64,000 nucleotides of DNA. It comes from Phytophthora sp. 'mugwort'. Taxonomy: Eukaryota > Oomycota > Peronosporomycetes > Peronosporales > Peronosporaceae. Made by a program: the position numbers and the translations under genes. Shown piece by piece: positions 1 through 11,535 of the stretch. Location of the stretch: NCBI GenBank assembly GCA_033558025.1, contig JAUCEF010000011.1:2976001-3040000 (forward strand), written 5' to 3'. Positions within the stretch are counted from its first letter, which is position 1. Every line of letters begins with the position of its first letter. A model generated the notes under the pieces. It was not told where the DNA came from. It saw nothing but the letters and a program-made list of their open reading frames with translations, and ran no database searches.

Positions 1-204
1 GGTACAGTGCATTTTGTTTTTTGGGGGGGCAACAGGAATGGCACTTGCTGCCATGTACAATACGCTTACATAGGCGCGTACATGTGCCGTGTGCATTGCT
101 GGTGACAACGCCTCCTAATGCACGTAATAAATTGATTCTACAAGCTCAGGATCGGAGTTTTCCTATCAATCGATGTTATTTTCTCGGACTGAGAGGTACA
201 CGTG

Positions 205-1405
205 GCTGCGTATTTGGACTGGCTCACCTACAGCGTCGAGTGGGTCATGGGCGACTAACGGATACGTGCGTTGGGAGATGGAAAGCCAAGTGATTTTGGA
301 GATCTTTGCCTATGCAATTACCAACCCACGGTAGAACACGGCGCAAAAGAACCCCAAGAAAATCATGATCGAAGAGCTTATGTACATCTTTTTAACGTCG
401 CGCTATCAAGCTCTTGGGGTTCGTCGCCTCCCAATACTTGCCCCGGAAGCTGTCATGGCGATGGCTCTGATGCCACGTCAAACGCCATTTGTGCCTCGTT
501 CCCGATGTACATGAAGATCGACTACATTCGTCTGTACCAGGACACGTCGGCGCAGACATGACCAACGGATGCAATCCGTCCTCTCACTTTACGAAGCAGT
601 GGATTAAGAACAACATCGACGACGACGCGGACACAGACAACCCGTGCACGGTGGTGGGGTATCGGTTTCTGCAAGACGGACGACGACTGCAGATTAATAT
701 ATATACGTCGATTTCGATCTGAGCGTGCAGTTCAGATGACGGGTGCACATGCTCGTCGTACTCGTGGACGGGGCCTCGTTGCACTGACCAAGCGCGCTCA
801 ATCAGTACTGACGGCGAGCTATCCGGGACTCCCATGTAATTGCCATCCTGGTCGTCATCGCGATGGTTGAGATCACGGCGTGAATCGTGTTCCTCCAGTG
901 GCGAATGGACAGACAGCGCGTTATCAAGGTGCGAGAGCAGAAAGCAGCTGTGGAACACGTGAGGAAATCAAGCAGGCGGCATCCGTGCGGTCTATCGGCG
1001 ACGTCGACGTAAGCAAGACGGAAAAGGGCACGTGTGTGGTGTCACGGAGCGAAGCGAGCGTCACCAAGAGTTTTCCTAGTACTGCTACTACAGCTACGAC
1101 TGCACCACGTCCCATTTCTACAACATGCGCGATCACAAGTCACGGTGCCAGGGTCTGGTCTACTGTGCCAACAACCTGTGCGACGCGGGGGAGGATGACA
1201 TTCAGACGCTCGACATGGTAAACGCGTTATCAAATAAGTATCAAGCATATTTAAATTGTTGCTACTATACTCGAGTAATTTCGCGCATGCGGTGATCCAC
1301 CCGGCAGACGCTGTGATGTCGTTTTTCGTGCAGCAGGAGATTTCCAAATCCATCTTGGGCATTGACTCTCCGATTGAGTGCACGGAAGGGAAGAAGCTGC
1401 GGTGA
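205..1405 (+). pseudogene. SKN1/KRE6-like beta-glucan synthesis protein (GH16), decayed 3' part
   Basis: Fragments in all three plus frames read in the order expected for the C-terminal half of an oomycete SKN1/KRE6-type protein. There is a stretch ending GYVRWEMES near 265, then NPKKIMIEELMY near 350, FNVALSSSWGSSPPN near 390-435, and DGSDAT..FPMYMKIDYIRLYQDT up to about 553. After a frameshift come CNPSSHFTKQWI and an EGF-like Cys-rich stretch (GFCKTDDDC near 665). From 1080 to 1221 another Cys-rich segment (YCYYSYDC..CANNLCDAGEDD) is readable. A piece in one frame from 1283 to a TGA at 1405 (VIHPADAVMSFFVQQE) may be its last exon, because a GTAAAC donor-like site sits at 1219. The family makes or remodels beta-1,6/1,3-glucan in the secretory pathway. 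Several frameshifts and an in-frame stop near 328 show that it is dead. Family call is by eye; the 1283-1405 piece is the least certain part. Confidence 0.7.
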
Positions 1406-1506
1406 TATCTGCATAAGACAGAGAAGAAAGTTCTGAATTCCGGCAATCTCTTTGCTACTTCCGAGTCTTCACCTTCCTCATGCATGCCATCGAACTTATT
1501 TGCTGG

Positions 1507-4332
1507 TTAACTAGCGACGCCAGACTTGTCTTCCGTGCTCGGATTCCTGTTCGGATTTTTTTCTTGAGGAAAGATTGGGTAATTTTCAGGAGGATAAGAT
1601 TGTCGGTACGCCGCTGGAATTGAATCTCCACAAGACCTTAGCCGTGCCGTTGTAAATGGTGAGCCATTGCCAGCATTGCTGTTTTCGTCGTCCATGATGT
1701 CATTTTCACCTGCGACGCTCTCGTTTTGATCCTCACCGCCGTTGGAAGCGCCCTCACCAGTGCTTGTATCGGACTCAGGGTTTGCTCCGCTGTCATTCGC
1801 ATTGCTGGTAGAACCTGTGGTGGTGTTTGGCGTGTCCAAGATGTTACTCCACATATCAACCGTGTCTTCGTCTCCATACTCTCCAATCTCCTCCCAGTCA
1901 AAGTGCTCCAGATATTCATCTAGCTGTTAATCGCTGAGAGCAACAGTATCGAGTTCAGCAGTCAGTGTATCGACAGCCCCATCATCAAGAAATGTTTGGC
2001 GACAAATTGCAGCGGTAGAGTAGGAAGCAGTGGGCGGATCTGGTGGAGCAGGTCCAGCCGCCGCAGGAGTTTAAGACATTGGCGCACTAGCTTCCCTCTG
2101 GCCCATGCTGCGTGCTGCAACCGGTCCGATTTCTTGCTGCTCAGAAAACAGGACCCGCGCCAGTGGTGTTGACTGGAGTTGATCTTGAACATGCCGGTCA
2201 GGGGTAGCAAATACACTTCGAGACTCACGAGTAGGATTTCGATCAGGTGCAGGTATCGGATTCGCTGGAGTAGTGCGGGTCGGTGTAGTGCGGGCTGAAT
2301 TCTGTGGCGTGGCGATGCAGGGCCGTTCGCGTGGGTCTATCGTTCGTAGTAATTTCTTTGAGCTCGTTGGTATTACTTTCCCGCGACGATTGCTTTCAAG
2401 GACGTATTGACGCATGATCAGATGCTTCGTAGTCTTCTCGATGCTCATGCGGCTCCGTTTCGGCGTGAGTATGAGTGCAAGTTCGCTAAAGATGCGCTCA
2501 CACGTTGCAGTGTTAACAGCAATTGACAGGACCGTAAGTACAAGCACTAGCAGCTTGCAGTTTTGCTTCGACTTCGTTTCGTACTCCCAAAACGTGGCCA
2601 CTGCATCTTCGTTGAAGTCGATGCAGCGCGACGTTGTATAATCTCCCTGAATCCAGTTGAACAACTCACCACGCAGGCCGCAATCATCATAACTAACAAA
2701 GTGACGATAGTAATACTGTGCGATTTGGCACACATCATCAAAATCAGTGAGCCCGGTTGGAGGAAACTGCCGTGCTTGTACCACATACTCAGGGTGGAGA
2801 AAATAGCCCAAGATGAATAAAGGCTGCTCGCAAGCATTCCAGCGAGCTTAAATTAGTCCAGTCAGAGAGTCGCTTAACTCGGTGCAAGCAAACCAAGGCA
2901 TATAGGAAATGACCACGTCAGGTCAGCCGCGGTGTTTTCATCTCGCTGCGGACGAAAGGAAGCGGCGCATAATGGACGAACAATTTTCTCGGCCGTCTCC
3001 AGCTTCATCCAAAACTCGTGGTCACGAAGAACGCGAAGCTTGTCCGTCAGTTCGCTGCTGTTCCGATAAGAGAAGACCATATCTTCCAGAGCTCCTCGTG
3101 CACGGAGGAGCGACGCAAACCATGCCTGCATTGAATTCCATCGAGTCTCACATAGCGTGAATATAGCAAAACTAGTTCCCTAGCGCTTATTCATTGCCTT
3201 GAATGCACGTACCAGCCATTTAGAAGTAGAAGTGTTCAAATAACTGGCAATACCTGCCGCATCCGCGGAAATCTGTTTGAAAATTGTTTTGAGGACATCT
3301 TTGACGAGGTTATTGACAGCATGAGCGAAGCGATGCACGAACGAGCTCTTTGGGTATCGAAGAGTCAAAATGCGACGGGTACGTCCACATTGATCGGCAT
3401 TATCGATCACAATAGCACCCACATTCCACTCCGACGCAAGAAGCTCCTCGATCACCCACTTCTATTTGTTCAGCAATTGCGATCCCGTCATGGCAATCCC
3501 CAACATGTCGCAAACCGTCATTCATTACACGACCAAACAGTGCAACCATGCGGCCCAGTTCATGTAATTTAGCTATCGTTTCCCAGACATCCGAGAGAAT
3601 GTTTACTCTTCCACTGCTTCGATCTTGGACCGCTCTAATATTGTTTCGTTGATCAATCGAATGCAGCTCTGCATACGCGTTCAGAACACGGTCGCCCATG
3701 ATATGGCGATAGAGCACGGCGCCCGGAACTCCAGACCGAACGTTCAAAAATGTGAGCAACCTCCTGAATGACAGTAGTTTCACAAAAGAGTCCGGAAGCA
3801 AGGGTTCCGTTTGAAATTCCAATAGCAAACGCCAAAAGATCAGTAATTCGACAGGCGTAAATGAAGGTGGCAAGATACATTGGAGTTTGTTAGTTTCTGC
3901 ATGTTCGTTCGCTCCAGCTTGATATTCATCGCTCTGCAACGAGTTACCGGTTACTCGAGCGTAGTACAATCACACGGCCAAGTGTTTCTCCCAAGCTTCC
4001 TTTCGACCGCGAACATGGAGTGGAAAGGAAACGGTTACTCTGTCGCTTATGTCGACTGCGTAGCAATACTTCACACAGTCCACCCACATCGGTTTGTTGC
4101 ATTTTTCATTCAGCCGGTAGAAGTTTGTGCTGAAGGCACTTGGAGGGCGTCCGCGCTGTACCTTCAGCATGTTCATCACGCAGTCCGGGCAGGAGATCCA
4201 TGAGGATGCAGCAGCCGTTACAGAAAGATGACTCGACGACGACGATACAGGTTCGGGCAGAGAGGTTGTGCTAAGCAGACTGCTTCTCTTCTGGGGGAAT
4301 CGCTGGAGTGGTGAGGTGCGCCGCTTCACCAT
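1507..4332 (-). pseudogene. hAT-superfamily transposase relic
   Basis: The minus strand reads as one hAT transposase broken into at least six frames. From the right: a BED-like Cys-pair N-terminus (CPDCVMNMLKVQRGRPPS, about 4100-4210), then WETIAKLHELGRMVALFGRV and a catalytic-core stretch with IDNADQCGRTRRILTLRY and FAHAVNNLVK (3180-3455). The dimerisation domain follows, with NTATCERIFSELALILTPKRSR (about 2430-2510), and an acidic tail EYLEHFDWEEIGEYGDED up to 1921. hAT proteins cut and paste DNA using the core plus the C-terminal dimer domain. Frameshifts lie near 3400-3460, 3130-3180 and 2810-2880, and a stop splits the tail at about 1925. I could not define the terminal inverted repeats, so the true ends of the element are unknown. 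Confidence 0.8.
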
Positions 4333-4436
4333 ATCTTGTTACGTCAACAATGTAAAAGATCTCGGTAAAAATGTTATAAGGCGCGAAAAAGCCCTTCTCG
4401 CGTAAAAATGTAAAATGCTAAAGTAAATATGCCAAC

Positions 4437-4801
4437 TATGGCGGGGCACACAACACCTGGCGCACAGGAAGTGTGACTTCCGGAGAGTATACAAACTCTT
4501 AGTGAAGGGCAGTTCACTAGTCCCTGGCCTGTGGGACTGTTACCAAATTAGGTAGATTTAAGACGGAATATATGTATAGGTGACCCCTTTTAATGCATCT
4601 ACATACTAACTATTAGTCACCTATAAAGTTCCCTAGATGTTATCCTATTGAGTGGCTCTGAGGTCTTTGTACCATATCTGTGGTATCTATCCATGACTTC
4701 ATTACTGTCAACGTCATAGTGATGTCGGCTACATCACTTAGTATACTTGGGTACAGCTGCTCTGAAGAGTGATTTGGCACTCTTCATGTAACCCCGTTAC
4801 A
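4437..4801 (-). repeat. 3' LTR of the gypsy element
   Basis: The segment from 4441 to about 4735 matches 11554-11850 almost base for base, with only scattered differences. The plus-strand right end is GTAACCCCGTTACA, giving a TGTAAC start in element orientation. The outer left end reads TATGGCGGGG where the other copy has TGTGACGGGG, so the terminal TG has changed to TA. Confidence 0.88.
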
Positions 4802-4813
4802 TCCTCCCCCACT
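4802..4813 (-). other. Polypurine tract next to the 3' LTR
   Basis: Directly inside the 3' LTR, the element strand reads AGTGGGGGAGGA, an uninterrupted purine run abutting the LTR. This is where a polypurine tract priming plus-strand DNA synthesis is expected. Confidence 0.7.
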
Positions 4814-4989
4814 TAAGTTCGGTTTACCGACCATCCAGGGCGAGTGAAAGGAAATCTCCGTCTTTCACTCTCCAAGTCGTATTACATCGACTTCGCTGCG
4901 GTTGGTTTCTGCAACCGGCTCATTTCCTTTTGAGCCCGAGCAATTCCGCGTGCTCTTCTTCTTCTTCGGCTTCCACGTCAGCCTTAAGC

Positions 4990-7010
4990 ATGACCAAGAC
5001 TCGGTCTGGTACCGGTGCTAAAGCGCCTGCGAAGCCTGCTGCTTGGAAGCAGCAGGCTAAAAGCTCTAAGCCGTCTGGCAAAGGCTTTGCCGCTAAGGGA
5101 TCCACCAAGGTGGCATCCAAGATGACCTCCAAGGCAGTTGAACCGCCTGAGGAAGACCCTGAGCTCCTCGTGGACTATGAGGACTCGGACAAGTCTCCCA
5201 TATCCTGGGGTGATAACGAGATCCCGCTCGTGAAGGGGGCTGACGGCGACCCGAGTCAGTTGGACTCGCTTGGGTCCTGTACTCCGCTGCCTAGCCATAA
5301 CGGCGATGATGGCGACGCGCCGAAGACGGCCGAGCCTCAGGGGAGCCCATGCTCACCCAAAGAGGACGAAGAGAATCCTCGTTCTCCAGTCAAGGCTGCT
5401 AAGGCCGCAGCAGCCTCGGAAGTCAGCCGCAAGCGGCGAGCTGCTTCCGATCCGTGAAGGGTATGGAACCCTTACGCTCACGAACAAGGAACTCTTCGAT
5501 TTCTCTTCCGATGAGGAGGAAGAGGGCCAAGTCGGCCGAGAGATTTCCAACGATCTCGACGGGAGCAGTCGGAGGATCAGGCTGCTCATCATAAGGGAGC
5601 GCGGTCCCCGGCGACCCGGTCGCCTGTGAAGTACTCTTCACCTGTTCGTGGGGGTCCTCCTTACGCTCCCGGGCACTTCCCTCCTGAGGAGTCCCACGGA
5701 GCCGACGCCTACATGGGCCAGCTCCAGCCGCCTCGCGTGCATCTTGGCGGGCGCTCTTCTCGGGGCGTTTATGAGCGCCATTTGGTGGCCAAGCAGCCCC
5801 TGTTCCGAAACGTGGGCATTGCTCGGTGCGTGCTCCTGGCACCGCACAACATCCCGCTCAAGGAGTTCACGAGCCGGCGAAAGAAGCCTGAGCTCTGGTC
5901 GGGAACTCCGACCTGTGTGTGGCTATCCAGCCGTGATGCCCCCACACTGTGGCTCTTTCCAAGAGGCCGAGGCCGTCTTTTGGAAGTGGGCAGCTACGCG
6001 ACGCTTACAACTCGAGGTTCTCCGGCAGGATCTCACCCTGGAGACCATCCTTGACCTCCGAGATCTGCGTACTGAGTTTTCCCATGTGTAGGCAAACGGC
6101 AGCTTTCTCGAGAACTGCAGAAGCATTCCGCTTCTAGCGCTCACGATGAGCGCGGGTATGGTCTTGGTTCCACGACCCACACCCCGTTCGGGCAAGAAAG
6201 CTCGAACTACTTACGAAGTCGCCGCCGATTCTGTTCCCAGATCGCGACAGCCTTCGGGCATCAGCCTGGATCCGTTCGTACGGCTCCCATGAGCACTCAG
6301 CTTCTGAGTACCCCCTCCACTTCACGCGAAGCACACGCTCCACGTGGTAGTGGGTCTCCCCATTATGGTCGAGGAGAGGGGGTGGTGCCCTCGAACGAGT
6401 ACGAGTATGAGGCGCCACCCCTCCGGTCCAGCTCAGGACTTGTGTGCCGCCTTCGGCTCCATCTCGTGCCGTTGAAAACACCGCTCTTCGTCGTCGAGTC
6501 CTTGCGGTTGAGATTGCGCTCGGGCTTGGTGAGAGGGGGGGAGGGCTGCTGCCCGCCCAGGCCGGGAGAGCTGGGGTCCTTGGGCCGATTCGTGACGACA
6601 TGAATCGTCTGGTCGATGATTTGTCGGCCCTCGAAGGATGGGTCGACCGTCGTACGAATGACGTGGACGAGATTTTCCAACGTCTTGATGCCTTTTGGGC
6701 GTCCATGGACCGAGTCCAACGGGAGTTGTCTCTTGTTCGGGACCTACTGCCGCCTCTGCCCCAGGCAGGAGCGCCTCCTGCGTACTCCCAGCCGTATCAC
6801 TATGGCTCATACGCGGCGTATGCAGCCGGGGTTCCTTCGTATGCAGTCCCTTCCGCGGCCCCGCAAGGGACCTGGGCTTCTGGCCCTGGGCGCGCTCAGA
6901 GAGAAGAGTCGCAGCCTCGCTTTGTAGAGCTGGGGCCGGTGAGCCCTGCGAATCATGGTACCGCTTCAGCCGGCCCACGTAAAACGTCGGCTGGGTCGTC
7001 ACCGACTTAG
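4990..7010 (+). pseudogene. Extra protein-like frame antisense to the gypsy element
   Basis: On the strand opposite gag-pol, a coherent protein can be followed through several frames. The first ATG is at 4990 (MTKTRSGTGAKAPAKP) and the first frame runs to 5457. It is rich in Ser, Lys and Pro with an acidic block EDPELLVDYEDSD. The second frame (to 5629) has ELFDFSSDEEEEG. A third and fourth (to 6091) end with FWKWAATRRLQLEVLRQDLT and ETILDLRDL. From 6444 to 7010 a further open frame has a heptad-like stretch (LVDDLSALEGWVDRRTNDVD) followed by a Tyr/Ala/Pro-rich tail. No domain is recognised. Overlap with the chromodomain (6257-6376) means one strand must be a shadow there. The composition favours real coding from 4990 to 6091. 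It could be an added antisense ORF of the element, as known in some plant LTR elements, or a captured host gene. Confidence 0.5.
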
Positions 7011-8261
7011 GCAGGTCAATGGTATATGCCGCACCAAGCCTGGCCAGGACCGCAAAGGGTCCAATGAAGCGGTGCTTCAGCTTGTTGCTCTACGGAACTT
7101 ACCGTGGCGAGTGGCAAGTTCCTAGTGTCTAGTAGGACTAAATTCCCCACATTAAACAGGCTTAAGTTTCCTCTTCCTTTCTTGTCAGATTACTCCTTTT
7201 GTTTGTCCTGTGCCGCTGACATGGCATCACGGACACGGCTGATTACGTTCAGTCTGGTGTCTATAATAGACTCCACTTGTTTCCGCAAGGAAACCGGTCT
7301 CATATCCGGGCCCTAGAAGGAAAGCGCTTTCCAAGCCTCTCCACCACTTAGAATTGAAGCGGTGGGTGCTGCCTCGCAAAGTGAGCGGCACCCGTAGATG
7401 ACGTAAGCCATTCAGATAGAACTGGGTATATCCTGTCGATGCGTGAACCGCATTGCTGAGTGCAAACTCAACTACTGGCAGCGTTCTGACCAAGGGCGAG
7501 GAGCCTCCGCACAGAAACTGCGTAGAGTGTCCTCAAGCACTCAGTTGACACGCTCCGTTTGCCCATCCGTCTGAGGATGATCGGCAGTGGACATGTGCAG
7601 CCTTGTTCCATTAGTTGTTGGAACAGCGTTCACCAGAACGCAGCGGTAAACCGCGGGTCATGATCCGAGACAATTGTCTCCGGAAGACCATGATCGCGGA
7701 AAACGCCATCCAGGAACAGCTTCACAACCTGTTCCCCGGTGACTGTGTCTTTGACCGGAGCAAGACGCACCATCTTGCTCAGTCGGCACACGAACACCAG
7801 GATGCCGGTGTCTCTGTGGCCGTCAGCTGGAAGTCCGAAGATGAAATCCAGACTCCTCGACTTCCAGCAGACGCTGGAACGGGCAGGCTCTGCACAGGAG
7901 CCGAGGCGTGCCCGGCGGTTTTAACCGGCTGACATGTTCACATGTCTCCACGTACTGTGCAATCCACTTGTATATGTGGGCCATCAAACCTACTGAGAGA
8001 CCGATTGGAAGGTCTTCTCGCGGCCCAAGTAACCGCTGGACGGTGCATTGTGCGCCTCCTGTAGGATGTCAAACTTGAGATCCTCGTCGTTTGGAACGAC
8101 ACCCGAGGGGGTTCATGGGGCTCCACTCGATAGCAGAGCAGGCCATCTGCCCACTCGTATCGATGGAGCCGACTGGCTGACGTGGCGTCAGCCAGTCGGC
8201 CTTGGCTTCCTTGCCAGCGGTCTGGAAACGCACCAAAGGTGCCAGGGCTTCGTCGTCCCAA
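6134..8261 (-). pseudogene. Gypsy integrase and chromodomain, broken
   Basis: The minus strand from 8261 downwards reads an integrase zinc-binding region (SYRRRTMHRPAV, a shifted form of the usual EAHN..PSSGH stretch), then HPQTDGQTERVN near 7575 in another frame. The C-terminal conserved piece LPVVEFALSNAVHASTGYTQ lies at about 7420-7480. PTFYVGRLKRYHD follows near 6960-7000. After a variable linker comes a chromodomain (about 6257-6376) with HYHVERVLRVKWRGYSEAE and CSWEPYERI. In related elements the chromodomain binds histone marks and steers integration. Many frame changes and an in-frame stop show that it is inactive. Confidence 0.8.
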
Positions 8262-8304
8262 TCCGCCATGCGTATCTGATCATATAGATCGGTCATGGCG
8301 CGAC

Positions 8305-8760
8305 TTATGTTCGCCAGCTCATAGTCCGGCCTGCGTGACAACGCATCGGCAAGCACGTTGGGCTTGCCAGGCTTGTACTCGACCGGAAGTTATATTCCGC
8401 GAAGAAGGACAGCCTCTTCGCCATCCTTTGGGACAGATGGGGCGAGTTTGTCGCCATCCGTAAGGATGCGTGATCCGTGTATATCACAAAGGGCTGGGAG
8501 CCCAGGAGGTGCACCCGGAACTTGACAAGGGCGTACTTCATGGCAAGCAGCTCCTTGTCATGAACGGGGTAGTTCCGTTTCGGCAGCCTTGAGCTGCCTG
8601 GACCGAAACGAGATTACTCGTTCACGTCCTGCTGCATTGTGCTGCAGCAATGCACACCTGACTGCATAATCGGATGCATCACAGACGACGCTGAACGGCT
8701 TCGTCTCGTCCGGCAATACCAGGACAGGCGCCTTCTGTAGGCTCGCCTTGACATTGTCAA
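8305..8760 (-). pseudogene. Gypsy RNase H domain, broken
   Basis: The minus strand shows KYALVKFRVHLLGSQPFVIY and TDHASLRMATNSPHLSQRMA, typical of the Ty3-type RNase H with its conserved TDH motif. After a frameshift LADALSRRPDYELA follows, which marks the RNase H/integrase junction in these elements. The domain lies directly downstream of reverse transcriptase and upstream of integrase in element order. Confidence 0.85.
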
Positions 8761-8797
8761 AGGTCTCCTGGTGTTCACGCCCCCAGTGCCAGGTATC

Positions 8798-9760
8798 CTA
8801 CTTCAGAAGATCCGACAAGGGTCTAGCCAGACCCGCGTACCCTTCGCTGTACTTATGGAGGTAGTTGGCTAAACTCAGCCACTTCCACAGGTCCTTCTGG
8901 GACCTTGGCGTTGGCCAAGCTGAAATGGCCTTGACCTTCTCCGGGTCAGCTTGAACGCCGACGTTGCTAATGAAGCAACCGAAAAAATTGATCTCTTGCG
9001 CCGCGAAGACGCATTTGCTGATGTTGGCATAGAGCTTGTTCGCTCTAATGACCTCCAACACTCGACGGAGGTGCTCCAAATGCACCTCTCTAGCCATCTT
9101 GCCTCCCTCGGAACGGCTATGGACGAAGATGTCGTCAAAGTACGACTGTGCTTACGCACGCAGTAGTCTAAACAACTGCGTGACCAGGCGATTGAACGTC
9201 GCAGGGCATTAGACAAGACCTGTGAAATTACAAGCCACTCCCAGAGCATACCGCTCGGGGTGCTCACTGCGGTGAGCGAGATGTCGCTCTCGCGCATCAG
9301 GATCTGGTAGTATCCGTCCACCACATGCAGGACGCTGTATAACTCGCACCCGGCCATGTTGTTTAACAACACATCCTTTCGCGGGATGGGTGTCGGGGCC
9401 GGCACCGTTGCGCTGTTCAGCTTATTAAAAGCATGAATCAGACGCCACTTCCCGTCTGGCTTCCTAACACCGAAGGTTGGCGTCGAGTGCGGGGATTTCT
9501 ATTCACGCACCAATGCCGCCTTGGCCTTTGCGGCGAAGAAGGCATCCATGACCTCACACTGCTCTCGAGTCACCGGCCATTGTCTGGCGACACAGTAATT
9601 TGTGCCCGGCACGAGATTGATCTCATGCCTGATCCCACGGTCCGTTGGGAGTTGTGACGTTGGATCCTTGGACACCATGTCCTCGAACTCCTTCATCAAA
9701 GGATACACTGAATCTTTCGGGTTCTTGTGAATCTCAGAGCCCAAGCGCGAGGCACGTTGG
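8798..9760 (-). pseudogene. Gypsy reverse transcriptase, broken
   Basis: The RT begins with RHEINLVPGTNYCVARQWPV (about 9555-9615, minus). It continues through a palm region with LYSVLHVVDGYYQILMRESD, where the first catalytic Asp falls in VVDGYYQI. The catalytic box is YFDDIFVHSR (about 9120-9150), followed by HLEHLRRVLEVIRANKLYAN and the connection region ending LARPLSDLLK. The box is YFDD rather than the common YVDD/YLDD. Frames change at about 9500, 9120 and 8880. Substrate and role follow the family: copying element RNA into DNA inside virus-like particles. Confidence 0.87.
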
Positions 9761-10035
9761 GAGGAGAATGCGTCCAGGACGCTCGTCCATAACCGAGGAG
9801 GAATTCAATTCCTCTGGAGTGGACTCTTGCTTCGAGAGTACCACCTTCGTGATTTTCCCAGCCTACAGGTCGAGCAGGAAATCTGTCAGCGTCAACCCTT
9901 CGAGGTTCAGGAGCTCTGACACCTCTGGTGGCAGCTCTAGCTGGATGCCGACTGCCTTGACCCTATGGCCGGTCTCGACGTCGAGGTTGTGATAACACTC
10001 TTCGACTGGCCGCGTCGGAAGAACCTCTTCCTCTT

Positions 10036-10225
10036 CAGTTATGGTCTGGGCGACCTGGTGTGGAACAAGGTTACCCACACAGGAAGCGCATTCTGCGCCT
10101 TTTTCGTCAGTTTCTGTCTGGGTGACTTGGTGTGAAACGTGGGGTTACCCGCACAGGAAGCGCCTCGCGCGTCTTCCTCGCCAGTTTCTGTCTGGCTGAC
10201 TTGGTGTGGACCTAGGTTACCCACT
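10036..10225. repeat. Three tandem copies of a roughly 73-bp unit in pol
   Basis: Units start at 10036, 10108 and 10182, each opening CAGTT(A/T)(T/C)(G)GTCTGG and containing GGTTACCC(A/G)CACAGGAAGCGC in the first two. The third copy stops after GGTTACCCAC. They lie between protease and reverse transcriptase and lengthen the linker with a repeated peptide. Confidence 0.7.
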
Positions 10226-10432
10226 TGGTCGGTGCCTCCCGGGCACCGCCACTCATGAAGCCTCAGCCGCAGGTCTAGATTCCGGCGGGGATCGAGGGCT
10301 GTAATGTAAGGACTGCCGCACTCGGCCATGTGCAGCTTCTGCTGCCACCGCGTCTAGGGAGTCGCTAGATACGTCGGCGGCTCCCAAAAATGCACTGGAT
10401 GCTCTTGCATCCCGGTGCCACATTCGGACGCC

Positions 10433-10685
10433 TCAGTTCCTGGCAGAGGTAGGATCACGACTCACCAATGCTCTGCCAGTAACTGCGGTCCGGCTGGCCC
10501 CGATGGATTTGTTTCGCCAATCCATCCATGGCTCATGTTTCCCGAGCCAGGGCATGCCCATTATCAAGTCATACTTGTCCATCCCCAGGACAGTAAACTG
10601 CTTCATGCTGTCGAAGGTCTCGAACTTCACAGCTAGATCCAAAGTTTGGCGGCGTGCGAAGTTCATCGACCCCCCGGAGTCAACT
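10433..10685 (-). pseudogene. Gypsy aspartic protease (retropepsin-like)
   Basis: The minus strand reads VLVDSGGSMNFARRQ, with the catalytic motif DSGGS at about 10665-10685, followed by QFTVLGMDKYDLIMGMPWLG ending at a conserved MPWL. This is the clan AA protease that matures the gag-pol polyprotein. It lies between gag and RT. The domain itself is open, but it is isolated from both neighbours by frame changes. Confidence 0.85.
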
Positions 10686-10818
10686 AAGACTCAGAAGGAT
10701 GGGTATACCCCGTATACTTACGTGTACTACTAGCAACCCAACGCTGCCCTTCTTCGATTCATAAGTACAAAGACTCTCAAGGGCTAAGTCTCCATGGTGC
10801 GCGCCTCCCGCGCACCGC

Positions 10819-11360
10819 TCATGGAGACTTAGATCTTCCCCAGTAGGGCGCCCCGCCCCTACTGATGTCCTGCGTTCCCCTGCCCGTGGGGTCGCGACGC
10901 CCTTGCCAGCGAGCCTTGAGCGCGACGGGCTTGGGAGGGAAACGCTTTCGTTGTCTCCCCGCAGGACAGGCACGTGCCATGTTCCCTAGCTTATCGCAGC
11001 TATAGCAGCGAATATCATGCTGCAAAACGAGCCCAAGTTCCGTGGGAACTGGCCCGCTCGGGGCCCCACGACTTGGTGTCGCTGCCCCTGGCCACATCGC
11101 CGCCGGTGTGCGTGCCTGGCGGTGACTGTACTCCTCTTGGAGGGCGACCTGGATCGCCTCTTCCAGAGTATTGGCCTGAACCCAAAATAGCTGGGTGCGG
11201 GCCGGGCCCACTCTTAGGCCGTCCATGAACACCGTCACTTTAATGTGTTCATGGAGTGGGTTTCCCAGGAGGGATGCGGTGAGCTCCCTCATCTCCTGGA
11301 TGTACTCGTGCAGCTCATGTCTTCCCTGTTTTATGGCAGGAAGCGTGACCGGTGGCGGTA
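10819..11360 (-). pseudogene. Gypsy gag (capsid and zinc knuckle), broken
   Basis: The minus strand reads QGRHELHEYIQEMRELTASL and VFMDGLRVGPARTQLFWVQA, typical of a Ty3-type capsid C-terminal region. A zinc knuckle follows at 10966-11007 with the pattern C-X2-C-X4-N-X4-C (CYSCDKLGNMARAC). The usual histidine is replaced by Asn, so the knuckle should bind zinc poorly. The upstream part to about 11500 is broken and cannot be followed confidently. Confidence 0.8.
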
Positions 11361-11535
11361 CTCAGCTCGGCTTGCGTTAACAACGCCAAGCTGCGCAAGG
11401 CAACCATTCCAAAGATGCCAGTCATCTTACGGATGGACTCGAACTTGAGTCGTTCAGATGGAGAAACTCATTCCGGTCCATGTTGCTAGGACCCAGAGGT
11501 TTCAGGTAGTAATCCGTGTAGGCGTGGATTAATTA

